Position numbers and translations under genes: made by a program
Shown: in pieces, positions 26,309 through 35,893 of the stretch
Numbering within the stretch: the first letter of the stretch is position 1
Layout of the letters: each line of letters begins with the position of its first letter
Source: Pedobacter cryoconitis
Lineage (GTDB): Bacteria; Bacteroidota; Bacteroidia; Sphingobacteriales; Sphingobacteriaceae
Direction: 5' to 3'
DNA length: 64,000 nucleotides
NCBI RefSeq assembly: GCF_014200605.1
Contig: NZ_JACHCE010000006.1
Location: forward strand, 186,001 to 250,000
Notes under the pieces: model-generated
What the model was told of the DNA's origin: nothing
Seen by the model: only the letters and a program-made list of their open reading frames with translations
The model's database searches: none

Positions 26309-27412
26309 TTATGGTTTGATAACGTCTCCGGGATGAATTTCTTCATTTGCCTGACTAACCAGCACATCTCCCTCTTTTATATCTCCGAAAATTTCTACTC
26401 TGTCATCAGTTTCACGACCTTTTTTGACGCTAACTTTTTCAGCTTTTCCATCTTTTGAACGAATTACAAATACACCCTCTGCACTATCAACTATTGCAGT
26501 TTTAGGAACAGTAAAAGTACTCGCATTTGCTGGCAGCGGCATAGAAACATCTGCTACCATTCCTGGCAATAGTTTTTTAGTTAGATTGGGTACATCCATC
26601 TCCACTCTTTCTGAACGCAAACGCTGATCCAGTGCACCAGACAACCTTTTAACCTTAGCAGTAAATAACATATCAGGCTGTGATTTTACCGTAAAAGAGA
26701 TATCATCTCCTTCTTTAAGATAGCCGGTATAGAGTTCTGGTACAGAAACAGCCAGACGCAAATGTTTTTGCTGCTGTATAGTAAATAATGGAAATTCAGA
26801 TCCTTTTCCGGATGGTCCGACATAGGCACCTAAATTCACATTTCTTGAAGAAACGATACCATCAAAAGGCGCACGGATTTCCAGGTAATTCTGAATAGAG
26901 CCTACTTCTCTATAAGCAGCTTTGGCTGCATTAAATTGTGCAAGATCAGAATTTCTCTTGGCAATAGCCTGATCCAGGTCATTCTTAGAAATTGTCCCTG
27001 GTGTTTTACTTGTTTCAAACAAACGGTCATAGTTCGCTTTACTTGCTGTATAAACTGCCTCCTGAGATTTTAAACGGGAGTCAGCTGCTGCAAGCTGAGA
27101 AGTTAGCTCTGGTGCTTCCAATGTCATGAGTAACTGACCTTGTGTAACCTCCGAACCAATATCGGCCTTTAAAGTTTTCACAAAGCTGCTTACTTTTGCA
27201 TAAAGATCTACCTGCTGGTAAGCTATCAGCTCACCAGGTATTTTCAGCGAAGTAGCCATCTTTTCTTTACTTAAAACAAAAGTTTTAATCTCAGGCTTCT
27301 TTTCAGTTGCTTTATTTTCTTTTTTCTCTTCATGATTACAGCTGCTGATCAAGGCAGTAATTACGAGACTGCTTAGAAAAAGGGAAGTTCGGCTGAATAT
27401 TTTTTTGTTCAT
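26309..27412 (-). CDS. RND efflux periplasmic adaptor subunit (lipoprotein)
   Basis: 367 residues from ATG at 27412; a TTG at 27439 would only add a leader-disrupting tail. The lipobox ALISSC gives Cys25. The HlyD/AcrA layout is complete: a lipoyl half (VDLYAKVSSFVKTLKADIGSEVTQGQLLMTLEAPEL), an alpha-hairpin at about 95-150, the second lipoyl half (IRAPFDGIVSSRNVNLGAYVG), a beta-barrel and a membrane-proximal domain (IKEGDVLVSQANEEIHPGD). It bridges the RND pump at 27467 and the TolC channel at 30763. Third gene of the operon. Confidence 0.93.
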   Translation of the reverse strand: MNKKIFSRTSLFLSSLVITALISSCNHEEKKENKATEKKPEIKTFVLSKEKMATSLKIPGELIAYQQVDLYAKVSSFVKTLKADIGSEVTQGQLLMTLEAPELTSQLAAADSRLKSQEAVYTASKANYDRLFETSKTPGTISKNDLDQAIAKRNSDLAQFNAAKAAYREVGSIQNYLEIRAPFDGIVSSRNVNLGAYVGPSGKGSEFPLFTIQQQKHLRLAVSVPELYTGYLKEGDDISFTVKSQPDMLFTAKVKRLSGALDQRLRSERVEMDVPNLTKKLLPGMVADVSMPLPANASTFTVPKTAIVDSAEGVFVIRSKDGKAEKVSVKKGRETDDRVEIFGDIKEGDVLVSQANEEIHPGDVIKP

Positions 27413-27466
27413 TATATGATAATCTATGTACCTGTTCAATTTTTTATTTATATGGTGTTAAACACC

Positions 27467-30400
27467 TTAATCTTCTTTTAACCCTTTAATATAATGGGCG
27501 CTTTCTTCATCTTCCGGATCTAAAGACAACGATTGTGTAGACACTTTACCCTGTACCCATGCAAATACCATTGGCAGGATAATCAGTACAGCAAAAGTTG
27601 AAGCGATCAATCCACCGATTACAGCTCTTCCTAAAGGTGAAACCTGATCTCCTCCTTCTCCATGGCCAATTGCCATAGGTAACATACCTGCAACCATCGC
27701 CACACTAGTCATAATGATAGGGCGCAAACGTAAACCTGCGGCTTCTCTTGCAGACAGTAAAGCATTTCCATTATGTTTTCTTAGTTCTTCGGCATTGGTA
27801 ATCAGCAGTACGGCATTGGCAATAGACACACCGACAGACATGATAATTCCCATATAAGACTGTAAGTTAAGTGTTGATCCCGTAATTTTCAATAAAAGCA
27901 GTGAACCCAATACAACAGCCGGAACAGTTGCAAGAATTACCAGCGGTACCCTGAAAGACTGGAAGTTAGCAGAAAGCATCAGGAAGATTACGACAATAGC
28001 AACCAGTAAACCAGTCTGCAGGCTATTTAATGTTTCATCGAGTACCTTTCCAAGACCAATTTGTTCTACCACAACTCCCCTGGGCAATTCACCCAGATTT
28101 TTTATAGCCAGAGCAACGTCTTTATTTGCTGAACCTAAATCTTTATCATTCAGATTTGCAGTTACAGAAAGATATGGAGTAGCACCAAGGTTATCGCTTT
28201 CCCCATAAGTAGTATCCGGTTTAATCGTGGCTACATCACTCAATACAGGTCTGCTATTGTTTTTCAATAAAGGGATCTCTCCAAGATCATCTTTACTATT
28301 CATCTGATTTAAAGGGACCTGTACCTGTACACCATAGGATAAACCTATTTTTTCATCTACCCAGTTATTTTTATCGGTATAACGTGAAGACGAAGTTGAC
28401 GCAACAAGTGATTTAGATATATCGGCCAGGTCCACTCCCAGCTGAGCAGCACGCACCCTGTCAATATTGATATTTAACGAAGGATATTTAATAGGCTGTG
28501 CAATCTGCACATCTCTCATATATTGAATCTTTTTGAGTTCAACAGCGATCTTGTTTGCATATTCCTCATTTGTCTTTTTGTTTTTACCAGCTATCCTGAC
28601 CTCAACCGGAGTCGGAGAACCCTGACTTAATACTTTATCAGTTAATTCGATAGGCTCAAATGATAGTTTTACATCAGGGATTTCTTTTTTAACCTCATCA
28701 CGCAGCTTATCTTTCAGCTCATCCATATTCACATGATAATCTTTCAATGCGATCTGGAAAACAGCTTCATGAGGTCCTCCCATAAATAAATAGATAGGGT
28801 TCACAGAGAATAACGCAGGGTGTTGTCCTACATAAACAGAAGTTATACCCACATGCTCAGGACCAACCAGTTTCTTCAGAACTCTCAGAATCAGGTTTGC
28901 TTTTTCTTCAGTCCTTTCTAAACGTGTACCATCAGGAGCCCTCATCCTCAGCTGAAACTGACTTGAATTCACCTTAGGCAATACGTCGCGGCCAATATTA
29001 CTTAACAGCAGGATTGCAGAACTAATAATTACTACCAGATAAATTATAACTACCGGTTTACGGATCAGGAATAACCGGTCTATAAAACGCATAAACCTGT
29101 TTCTGAATTTGTCAAACAGTGTTATTTTTCCTTCTTCATTATAACCCTCTCTCTCTACCAGAATCTTTTTCTGATTCAATGTTTCCTGCTCAGATTCTAA
29201 AGTTAAACCTGTCTGGTTGAAAGCATCTTCATCATCAGTAATTGTAGCATCAGTCTTTTTATGCTTATGCGGATGTGCAACCATCAGCCAGTTGGCCAGA
29301 ATAGGCACAAAAGTTTGAGAAAGCAGAAAAGAAATGATCATAGAGAAACCAATCGCCAGGGCTAATGGTAAAAATAGTGCCCCTGGTATGCCTGACATCG
29401 TAAATGCGGGTGCAAATACAGCAAGGATACATAACAGAATCAGCAATTTAGGGAAAGCAATCTCCTTACACGCATCCCATATCGCGAGCGCTTTGGGCTT
29501 GCCCATGTCAAAATGCTGGTGAATATTCTCTATGGTTACCGTCGATTCATCTACCAGAATACCAATTGCAAGTGCCAGACCTGAGAGCGACATGATATTA
29601 ATTGTCTGACCAAATAATTTCAGGAATAATACACCTGCGATAATTGAAGTAGGGATTGTAAGAATAACAATTAAGGCTGCTCTTCTATCTCCCAAAAATA
29701 ACAATACCATCAAACCAGTCAGAATAGCTCCTATAGCTCCCTCACTGATTAAACTTTCTACCGCATTAATAACCGATACAGACTGGTCAAATTCGTAAGA
29801 TAGTTTCACATCCTCTGGTAATGTATTTTGGATTTTTGGCAAATTAGCTTTCAAATTCTTTACCACATCCCATGTTGAAGCGTCTCCTGATTTAGCAATA
29901 CTCAAATAAACAGAACGTTTACCGTTAATCAATGCATAACCATTTGTTACGTCCGCACCATCTTTTACACTGGCAACGTCACGTAAATACAAATTCTGAA
30001 CCCCTCCTTTAAATAAAGGAATATTTTCAAAATCCTTGATCTCTTTAATTGTATAGTTGGTTGGGGTAATATAGTTTTTATCCCCTATACGCACATTTCC
30101 TGAAGGCGCAGTCTGATTGTTTATACTGATTGCACTTACAATCTGCTCAACAGTCAGGTTATGCGATCGCATCAGCCCCGGGTTAACATTAATCTCTACA
30201 GTACGCGGACTACCTCCAAAAGGTGCAGGAGCCAGTAAACCTGGAATAGCAGTAAAAGAGGCACGGACATAGGTATTCGCTAAATCCTGCAACTCATTAT
30301 TACTGCGGGTCGGACTACTTAATACCAACTGTCCGATAGGCAGCGAAGAAGCGTCAAACCTGATGATAAAGGGGGGCTGGGAACCGGGGGGAAAGATTGC

Positions 30401-30748
30401 CTGGGCCCGATTAGACAACGCACTGAGCTCTGATGCCGCCTGCGCCATATTAGTTCCTTCATAATAGGTGAGCTTCATTAGCATCAACCCTTGTGTGTTT
30501 TTAGTTTCAATACTTTTTATCCCATTGGCAAAAAGCAAAACATTCACATAGTTTTTAGCAAAATAAGACTCCATTTGCGTAGGTGTATATCCCCCAAAAG
30601 GGTGGGCGATATAAATAACCGGCAAATTCATCTGAGGCAAAATATCTACCTTGATACTGGTCATGGCACTAATACCAAAGAACAGTAAACCGGCAACAAA
30701 CACCATTATAGAAATGGGTTTACGTAGTGCAAAACGTATTAAATTCAT
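27467..30748 (-). CDS. RND efflux transporter permease subunit
   Basis: 1093 residues, slightly longer than AcrB because of a charged cytoplasmic insert at about 500-555 between the two halves. The usual twelve spans and two large periplasmic loops are present. The N-terminus (ALRKPISIMVFVAGLLFFG) and the TM4 motif SGLALAIGILVDESTVTIENIHQH hold the proton-relay acid; the second half keeps SVGVSIANAVLLITNAEE and GLRLRPIIMTSVAMVAGMLPMA. Proton-driven export of drugs or lipophilic compounds is expected. It lies 14 nt after the TolC gene. Confidence 0.94.
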   Translation of the reverse strand: MNLIRFALRKPISIMVFVAGLLFFGISAMTSIKVDILPQMNLPVIYIAHPFGGYTPTQMESYFAKNYVNVLLFANGIKSIETKNTQGLMLMKLTYYEGTNMAQAASELSALSNRAQAIFPPGSQPPFIIRFDASSLPIGQLVLSSPTRSNNELQDLANTYVRASFTAIPGLLAPAPFGGSPRTVEINVNPGLMRSHNLTVEQIVSAISINNQTAPSGNVRIGDKNYITPTNYTIKEIKDFENIPLFKGGVQNLYLRDVASVKDGADVTNGYALINGKRSVYLSIAKSGDASTWDVVKNLKANLPKIQNTLPEDVKLSYEFDQSVSVINAVESLISEGAIGAILTGLMVLLFLGDRRAALIVILTIPTSIIAGVLFLKLFGQTINIMSLSGLALAIGILVDESTVTIENIHQHFDMGKPKALAIWDACKEIAFPKLLILLCILAVFAPAFTMSGIPGALFLPLALAIGFSMIISFLLSQTFVPILANWLMVAHPHKHKKTDATITDDEDAFNQTGLTLESEQETLNQKKILVEREGYNEEGKITLFDKFRNRFMRFIDRLFLIRKPVVIIYLVVIISSAILLLSNIGRDVLPKVNSSQFQLRMRAPDGTRLERTEEKANLILRVLKKLVGPEHVGITSVYVGQHPALFSVNPIYLFMGGPHEAVFQIALKDYHVNMDELKDKLRDEVKKEIPDVKLSFEPIELTDKVLSQGSPTPVEVRIAGKNKKTNEEYANKIAVELKKIQYMRDVQIAQPIKYPSLNINIDRVRAAQLGVDLADISKSLVASTSSSRYTDKNNWVDEKIGLSYGVQVQVPLNQMNSKDDLGEIPLLKNNSRPVLSDVATIKPDTTYGESDNLGATPYLSVTANLNDKDLGSANKDVALAIKNLGELPRGVVVEQIGLGKVLDETLNSLQTGLLVAIVVIFLMLSANFQSFRVPLVILATVPAVVLGSLLLLKITGSTLNLQSYMGIIMSVGVSIANAVLLITNAEELRKHNGNALLSAREAAGLRLRPIIMTSVAMVAGMLPMAIGHGEGGDQVSPLGRAVIGGLIASTFAVLIILPMVFAWVQGKVSTQSLSLDPEDEESAHYIKGLKED

Positions 30749-30762
30749 ATCTGGGTAGCGGC

Positions 30763-32160
30763 TTAAAATTCGTTAATAAATAGATTATAATCACCCATTG
30801 CAGCTGATTTCAACAATAAAGCCTGCCAAACATTAGTATAGGCAATATCACGGTCAGTTTCGGCCCTGTTTAATGCATAAAGAGCCTGCGTCAGATCTAC
30901 AATCGTGGTTAACCCGTTTTTATACAAGGTACTTTTCTGCAAGTAAGCCTCACTTGCCGCCTTTACCTGTATAGGTGCTTCATTGTAATTATCCATGGCA
31001 TTTTTAATCTTGGTTTCAGCAAGGGCAAGCTGCGCATGTAATTGCTGATCAACCAGCTCATATTCGTTTTCTAAACCGTTCGATATATAACGCTGTGCTT
31101 TAACCTGCGGAGAAGTGCGCAGAATAGATGTTAAGTTCCAGGTTACACCAACGCCAAACAGATAATTCCCGCGGGTTGGATTAATTCCATCGCTATAACT
31201 ATGCGAATACGCATTCAGGTTATTTGCATAATTAGCATCAAAACCAGAACCTCTGCCCTGAAATATCCCAATCAAAGAGAAAGTAGGATAAGCAAGTTTT
31301 TTATAATAATTCAATTGCTGATTACTTACATCTACTCTGTTACGGTAGAATTTAAGAAGCGGATGCTCTTTAAAGTTCACATTGGTATCGGCCAGTAAAA
31401 TTGCCTGTGGTACATGGTTAATAGATGCCGTATCTACTTTGAAAGCAGTAGCGGTAACTCCCATCAGGATACCCAGCCTGTTGGCCTGTTCCTGTTCAAG
31501 ATCTATCGCTTTAGTCAGTGCAATTTTAGCATTCGATACTTCAGCACCGGCCAATGAAGAATCCACACCAGCTATCAGTCCATTTCTTGCACGCAGAACG
31601 GCATTATCTTTAAAGATTGTTGCTCTTTCAAGATTCTTCTGCTGTGACTTAGTTAACCGTTGTGCTGCAAGCAAATTGAGATAAGCAGCAGACACACGCA
31701 CTTCATGCTGAAAAACTTCCTGGCTCAAATCATTCACATCCCTTTTAAGGACTTCTTTCGAAACATTGATTTTTTCCCGGACTCTTCCGAAGCTAAAGAA
31801 ATCCCAGCTGATGTTACTGAGATAAAGTGCTCCAAAAGCAGCATTCCAGTTTTGCTGGGCAAGTACCGGACCAGACGAAGCAGTGCTCAATCCGCCTAAA
31901 GCAGAAAGCGGTCCGTTCTGGCCGTTAATTGTACCATAGTCCTGCTGTGCAGCAAGTGTTAAATTAGGAAGGTATTCCCTTCGGGCCTGTTCAACAGTCT
32001 GTTTAGAGGCACTTACGTAATTGCTTTTTGCCTTTATAGTTCCATAATTGGCTATTGCGGTATGAATTGCATCCTTCATATTTAAAGTTTGGGCATCAAC
32101 TGCTACAGCAGAACACAGGAAAGAGGAAAAAAGAATTGTAGAAAATGATATTCGGGGCAT
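30763..32160 (-). CDS. TolC family outer-membrane efflux protein
   Basis: 465 residues with a signal peptide ending VDAQ. The two outer-membrane-efflux repeats form the alpha/beta barrel and tunnel (AARREYLPNLTLAAQQDYG region; IKNAMDNYNEAPIQVKAASEAYLQKSTLYKNGLTTIVDLTQALYALNRAE is the typical C-terminal repeat). It is the first gene of the efflux operon, 52 nt downstream of a -7 box. Confidence 0.93.
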   Translation of the reverse strand: MPRISFSTILFSSFLCSAVAVDAQTLNMKDAIHTAIANYGTIKAKSNYVSASKQTVEQARREYLPNLTLAAQQDYGTINGQNGPLSALGGLSTASSGPVLAQQNWNAAFGALYLSNISWDFFSFGRVREKINVSKEVLKRDVNDLSQEVFQHEVRVSAAYLNLLAAQRLTKSQQKNLERATIFKDNAVLRARNGLIAGVDSSLAGAEVSNAKIALTKAIDLEQEQANRLGILMGVTATAFKVDTASINHVPQAILLADTNVNFKEHPLLKFYRNRVDVSNQQLNYYKKLAYPTFSLIGIFQGRGSGFDANYANNLNAYSHSYSDGINPTRGNYLFGVGVTWNLTSILRTSPQVKAQRYISNGLENEYELVDQQLHAQLALAETKIKNAMDNYNEAPIQVKAASEAYLQKSTLYKNGLTTIVDLTQALYALNRAETDRDIAYTNVWQALLLKSAAMGDYNLFINEF

Positions 32161-32478
32161 TAGATTGATGTTAAATTAAATCGATATTCTACTTAGTGTT
32201 TTTTGTACATAACAAAAGTATCTGTTATGACATCAACCGAAAATATTCAGTTCAAATCAATACTTATTAAATTCAAATAATTGGTCTTCAAATCACCTGA
32301 AAACTACCTATTTTGATATAAAAATTTCTTATTTAGATAAAAAACAAGCCAAAAAACCACAAATATTCAACTATAATTCATTTAAATGACATTATCCTGA
32401 CCAGTACAGCAGCTAAGAACATAAAAAGCAGGTTACTTATATAGATTCTGGCTGATCAACCCTATAAATTTACATAAT
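32161..32478. other. 318-base region with the efflux operon promoter
   Basis: Gene-free. It holds the -7 box before tolC (32213-32220) and, on the other side, the 3' end of the methyltransferase transcript. No RNA gene or strong hairpin was seen. Confidence 0.5.
32213..32220 (-). promoter_or_regulatory. Bacteroidota-type -7 box before the efflux operon
   Basis: TACTTTTG on the minus strand matches the consensus TAnnTTTG. It lies 52 nt before the TolC start. A clear -33 TTG at 19 nt spacing is not present, so strength or regulation may depend on the AraC protein. Confidence 0.45.
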
Positions 32479-33111
32479 TCAAGTCATTTTCTGATAGATT
32501 ATAGTTTTAATAAAGCCACTATAATAAAAAGCCTCCTTCAAAGACAGATAATCTTTTTCTCTAAACAGATGCTCCGTATTTACCAATGATTTTGCTTCTA
32601 CAGACGATATTTTACTAAAAAACAGATACATCGTTTGTAATAATAACCATTGCCACCTCTTTCCTGACTGTCTTGTATAGTAAAAATCAGCAAATAACCA
32701 TATTCCATCCTTTTTAAGCAACTTATTAAGCTGATTAAAGACAATTTCAACATGATCAGCAGAGAAATTATCAAAGAAAAATGCTGTGATTAAAACATCA
32801 TATGAAAAATTTGTTTTAAAATCTTCCATTGCCGAATGAATAAACGTTACCGCATTACTTTTCACCTCTCTTTTTTTAGAAAGATCAAGCATTTTTGAAG
32901 AGATTTCTATATAGGTAATAGTTAAGCCTGAAGGGTGTATTTTAGCAATTTCTTCCAGAATCCAGCCCGTTCCACCTCCTGCTATTAAAACAGTACTGTT
33001 TGCTGGGATTGCATGTAACTGGTCAATCTGTGCTTTTACCTGTGCACGAAAAAAAACCATTCTGCTTAGCACATCGTAATATCCTGCTATACTGTCATAA
33101 TTATTTTTCAT
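32479..33111 (-). CDS. class I SAM-dependent methyltransferase
   Basis: 210 residues. Motif I is VLIAGGGTGWILEEIAKI at about 40-57, followed by the acidic strand end ITYIEIS (about 69-75) that contacts the ribose of SAM, and VLITAFFFDNFSADH (motif IV region). This is a UbiE/COQ5-like small methyltransferase. It follows the UbiA-like gene by 27 nt and is the last gene of the operon headed by the toxin-antitoxin pair. A prenylated or lipid substrate made by the UbiA-like protein is a reasonable guess only. Confidence 0.82.
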   Translation of the reverse strand: MKNNYDSIAGYYDVLSRMVFFRAQVKAQIDQLHAIPANSTVLIAGGGTGWILEEIAKIHPSGLTITYIEISSKMLDLSKKREVKSNAVTFIHSAMEDFKTNFSYDVLITAFFFDNFSADHVEIVFNQLNKLLKKDGIWLFADFYYTRQSGKRWQWLLLQTMYLFFSKISSVEAKSLVNTEHLFREKDYLSLKEAFYYSGFIKTIIYQKMT

Positions 33112-33138
33112 TCCTTTAGCAGTGGTTTAAAATTACAA

Positions 33139-34047
33139 CTAAACAAACTGCATAGCAATGATGCCGCAAATTGCTTTGACCATAATCAGTCCATCAATGA
33201 CGATAAGATAATAAAATATTTTCTTTCTATTGTTCATTGAATAAGCAACTATTGCAGTAAGCACAAAAGGGATCAGATTAATCAATACTCTTGGCGCCGT
33301 GAAATGTTCAGTATAAGCAAAAAACAGTAAGGATAACATACCGGTAATCAAAAGTGGGATCAATACGTAAAATATTGTTTTCTTAAGACCTATCCTGACT
33401 ACAAATGTTTTAAGCTGACTATTAGAATCAATTGCATAATCCTTTACATCAAACATAATCGCATTTACTGTACAAAACATCCAGTTTTTTATAAAAAGAA
33501 AATACCAGAGCGTAGTTTTAGCTACATCTGTATCAGCTTGTATTTTCAGCAAAATCAAGGGTAAGAGGTTTGCAGTAGCAGCCCATACAAAACCAATAAT
33601 AAAAGGCTTAAACCAGCCGGTATTCCGTAAATTGAGATTAAAGAAAAAGACAGGCACTAAACCATAATACAGGATAGCCATACCTATTACCACTCCGACA
33701 ACAATCCAGTATTCAAGGGGTAAATGCAGTATAGCTTCAAAATTACTGATCATCATGTAAAAAATAAGCCCGCCGCAAATCAAACTGAGCGTCAGCTGGC
33801 TTATCCTTATAAAATCACGATGTTCTGCATACCATGCTGTCCTGGGATTTTGTGTATACTGACTATTTTTTGCCCCCATATATGCATAGGTATAATAAAC
33901 TATAGGTGCAAAAAATAATAGCAGATAGTAGGTCAGAGAATTGAAAGGCACCTTTAATTGTAGTGTGGATTCAATTGTCAGCGCCACTGCCAGTAAACCG
34001 ATAAAATAGTTACCGAAAAATATAAACTTTATTAGCTTTAAACTCAT
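33139..34047 (-). CDS. UbiA-like prenyltransferase family membrane protein
   Basis: 302 residues with about eight to nine membrane spans. The second Asp-rich motif of the UbiA superfamily is clear at about 200-207 (NAIMFDVKDYAIDSNS then LKTFVVRIGLKKT, like DxxDxxxD followed by KT..VRLG). The first motif (N/DxxxD in the early loop) is not recognisable: that position reads YMGAKNSQYTQNPRTAW. UbiA enzymes move prenyl groups to aromatic or other acceptors using Mg-diphosphate held by both motifs, so this protein may be a divergent enzyme or inactive. Between the dehydrogenase (31 nt) and the methyltransferase (27 nt). Confidence 0.68.
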   Translation of the reverse strand: MSLKLIKFIFFGNYFIGLLAVALTIESTLQLKVPFNSLTYYLLLFFAPIVYYTYAYMGAKNSQYTQNPRTAWYAEHRDFIRISQLTLSLICGGLIFYMMISNFEAILHLPLEYWIVVGVVIGMAILYYGLVPVFFFNLNLRNTGWFKPFIIGFVWAATANLLPLILLKIQADTDVAKTTLWYFLFIKNWMFCTVNAIMFDVKDYAIDSNSQLKTFVVRIGLKKTIFYVLIPLLITGMLSLLFFAYTEHFTAPRVLINLIPFVLTAIVAYSMNNRKKIFYYLIVIDGLIMVKAICGIIAMQFV

Positions 34048-34078
34048 GGCGAGATTTTCTGACCTGATATCATTCGTA

Positions 34079-34945
34079 TTAATTTTCAGAGATATATTTT
34101 AATACAGCTATCATATCATCTTCACCTAACCCTTTTTGAACCGCAGCATCCAATGTATTGGAAAGTGATAAACCGATTGGAGTATTCAAGCCGTTTGCAC
34201 CAGCGAGCCGGATATCTTTAGCAAGGAGCTTCAAAGCAAAAGCTGCCTTAAAATCATTATTAATGATATTTTCTGTTTTCATTTTTGTCATTCCACTGCC
34301 AACAGCACCAGCATTGATCAATGGCAATAATGTAGTTGCAGCCAGTCCATTTTTTTCTGCAAATACTACTGCTTCTGCCAAACCCTGTACAGTGATTCCA
34401 AGAAACAGGTTAATAGCCAATTTAGCTACATTTGCTTTTCCATTTTCACCAAGATAAACCGACGATTTTCCTAAGGCATCAAATACAGGTTTTACTTTTT
34501 GATAAACCTCTTCTTCTCCCCCAACCATAATAATCAATTGTGCCTCTTCAGCAGGTTTAACACTGCCCGAGACCGGTGCGTCAAGATAAGAAAAACCATG
34601 TTCTTTACAAGTCGCGGCCAGTTGTAAAGTCGTTTCAGGCGAAACAGTACTCATATCAACCGCAGTTATATCCTTGACAGGTTTAATAGATAAAATCCCA
34701 TTCTCACCTAAAAAAACCTCTTTAACAGCTGTATCATCGCTCAGCATAGTTACAATCACATCAGTCTCAGTAACCAGATCAGCAGGTGAACCAGCCACCC
34801 TGATAGCTATTGTTTCCTGTAATGCTTTTGTTTTCTCCTGGTTACGGTTATACACCATAACTTCAAATCCGGCTTTCACCAGGTTTTTAACCATAGGAGT
34901 ACCCATATTGCCAAGGCCTATCCATCCTATTTTCAATTTATTCAT
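34079..34945 (-). CDS. 3-hydroxyisobutyrate-dehydrogenase-family NAD(P) oxidoreductase
   Basis: 288 residues. The Rossmann motif GWIGLGNMGTPMVKNLVKAGF is at about 8-28, the family signature MSTVSPET near residue 117 and the substrate loop YLDAPVSGSVKPAEEAQLIIMVGG near 136-159. The catalytic Lys lies in GKANVAKLAINLFLG (about 165-179). It reduces or oxidises a beta-hydroxy acid (hydroxyisobutyrate, tartronate semialdehyde, glyoxylate or succinic semialdehyde type); the exact one is open. The start is 3 nt after the RES toxin stop, which implies a shared transcript. Confidence 0.88.
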   Translation of the reverse strand: MNKLKIGWIGLGNMGTPMVKNLVKAGFEVMVYNRNQEKTKALQETIAIRVAGSPADLVTETDVIVTMLSDDTAVKEVFLGENGILSIKPVKDITAVDMSTVSPETTLQLAATCKEHGFSYLDAPVSGSVKPAEEAQLIIMVGGEEEVYQKVKPVFDALGKSSVYLGENGKANVAKLAINLFLGITVQGLAEAVVFAEKNGLAATTLLPLINAGAVGSGMTKMKTENIINNDFKAAFALKLLAKDIRLAGANGLNTPIGLSLSNTLDAAVQKGLGEDDMIAVLKYISEN

Positions 34946-34948
34946 CTT

Positions 34949-35416
34949 TTAATGGTATTTTTTGAGTATATCTTCTATTCTTTCGTCCGGCACAAGATCC
35001 GTTACTGCAACCAATTTAATCCTCTTGAAGTCGGGATGCATGGTATTAAGCACATAATTATTACATTCAGGCATTACGGCCGATGGAACCCTGAGCACAG
35101 GAAACCTCAGATCATCAAACCATTGATTGCCCCTGGGCTGACAATGGCTGTAGTCATAAGGATCACGCCAATCGGGGTCGAGTGTACTTTCTTCTACCGT
35201 ACTGATTAACATATCATCCGGAATTTCAATAAAAACCGTTTTAAAGTCCTGATTGAAACCTACCCCCTGTCTCCTCACCATATTCTCCATAAAGGCCAGC
35301 GGGATATTTTCTGCACAATAAATCACATGTTTACCAGCCGAAGCCCACCTTCCATTTACACCTGAGGCAGTAAGCGAGCCGGCATAATTTTTATGCCCTA
35401 TTCTGAATACAATCAT
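34949..35416 (-). CDS. RES domain toxin (NAD+-degrading type)
   Basis: 155 residues. The domain reads VFRIGHKNYAGSLTASGVNGRWASAGKHVIYCAENIPLAFMENMVRR, then RDPYDYSHCQPRGNQWFDDLRF, then VPSAVMPECNNYVLNTMHPDFKRI. The Arg, Glu and Ser that name the family are present (GxNGRW, AFMEN, VPS). Characterised RES toxins split NAD+ by phosphorolysis or hydrolysis and stop growth. Paired with the Xre/DUF2384 antitoxin 8 nt upstream. The length is normal and all motifs are kept, so it should be active. Confidence 0.9.
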   Translation of the reverse strand: MIVFRIGHKNYAGSLTASGVNGRWASAGKHVIYCAENIPLAFMENMVRRQGVGFNQDFKTVFIEIPDDMLISTVEESTLDPDWRDPYDYSHCQPRGNQWFDDLRFPVLRVPSAVMPECNNYVLNTMHPDFKRIKLVAVTDLVPDERIEDILKKYH

Positions 35417-35424
35417 CTGTAAAT

Positions 35425-35871
35425 TTAAACAGCATCACCATAAGCCATTTTTATCAGCTCATCTGCTACCAGGTCTACGCCTCCCGGAGTGGTTAGCCAG
35501 TCCATAGGTCGTTCTTTGGAATTCCAGAAAGGTTTATTTAACCAGTAACTGAATTCATCAACAGTACCAAATAGCTCTACCCCTTTTTTATAAAGCCCTA
35601 TTAATTTAAGCAAATGCTCTCCATAAACAGGCTCAAGCAATTTCTTCTGTTCTTTATAATTGCTGATAGTCCGGGAAGAAATATTAATCAGGTCTGCCAG
35701 TGATTTATTAGATATATTGATCGCCTCGGCAAAATCGTAAAATAACCCTGGCTTTAACCCTTGTCTGGCATATTGAAACACCTTCATATCATCACTTACG
35801 TCTATTGCACTAAATTTGACGCGAAGTGTTTCTGTTCGTTTGTCTGAAAGTAATACACTTGTAGTTGACAT
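35425..35871 (-). CDS. Xre/MbcA/ParS-type antitoxin with DUF2384 domain
   Basis: 148 residues. An N-terminal Xre-like HTH is at about 45-80 (EAINISNKSLADLINISSRTISNYK). The C-terminal toxin-binding domain at about 92-147 reads LIGLYKKGVELFGTVDEFSYWLNKP then MDWLTTPGGVDLVADELIKMAYG. It neutralises the RES toxin by binding it and most likely represses the operon. A perfect 19-bp inverted repeat lies 22 nt before its start. Confidence 0.9.
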   Translation of the reverse strand: MSTTSVLLSDKRTETLRVKFSAIDVSDDMKVFQYARQGLKPGLFYDFAEAINISNKSLADLINISSRTISNYKEQKKLLEPVYGEHLLKLIGLYKKGVELFGTVDEFSYWLNKPFWNSKERPMDWLTTPGGVDLVADELIKMAYGDAV

Positions 35872-35893
35872 ATCTCCGGGTTTTAGAAGACTA

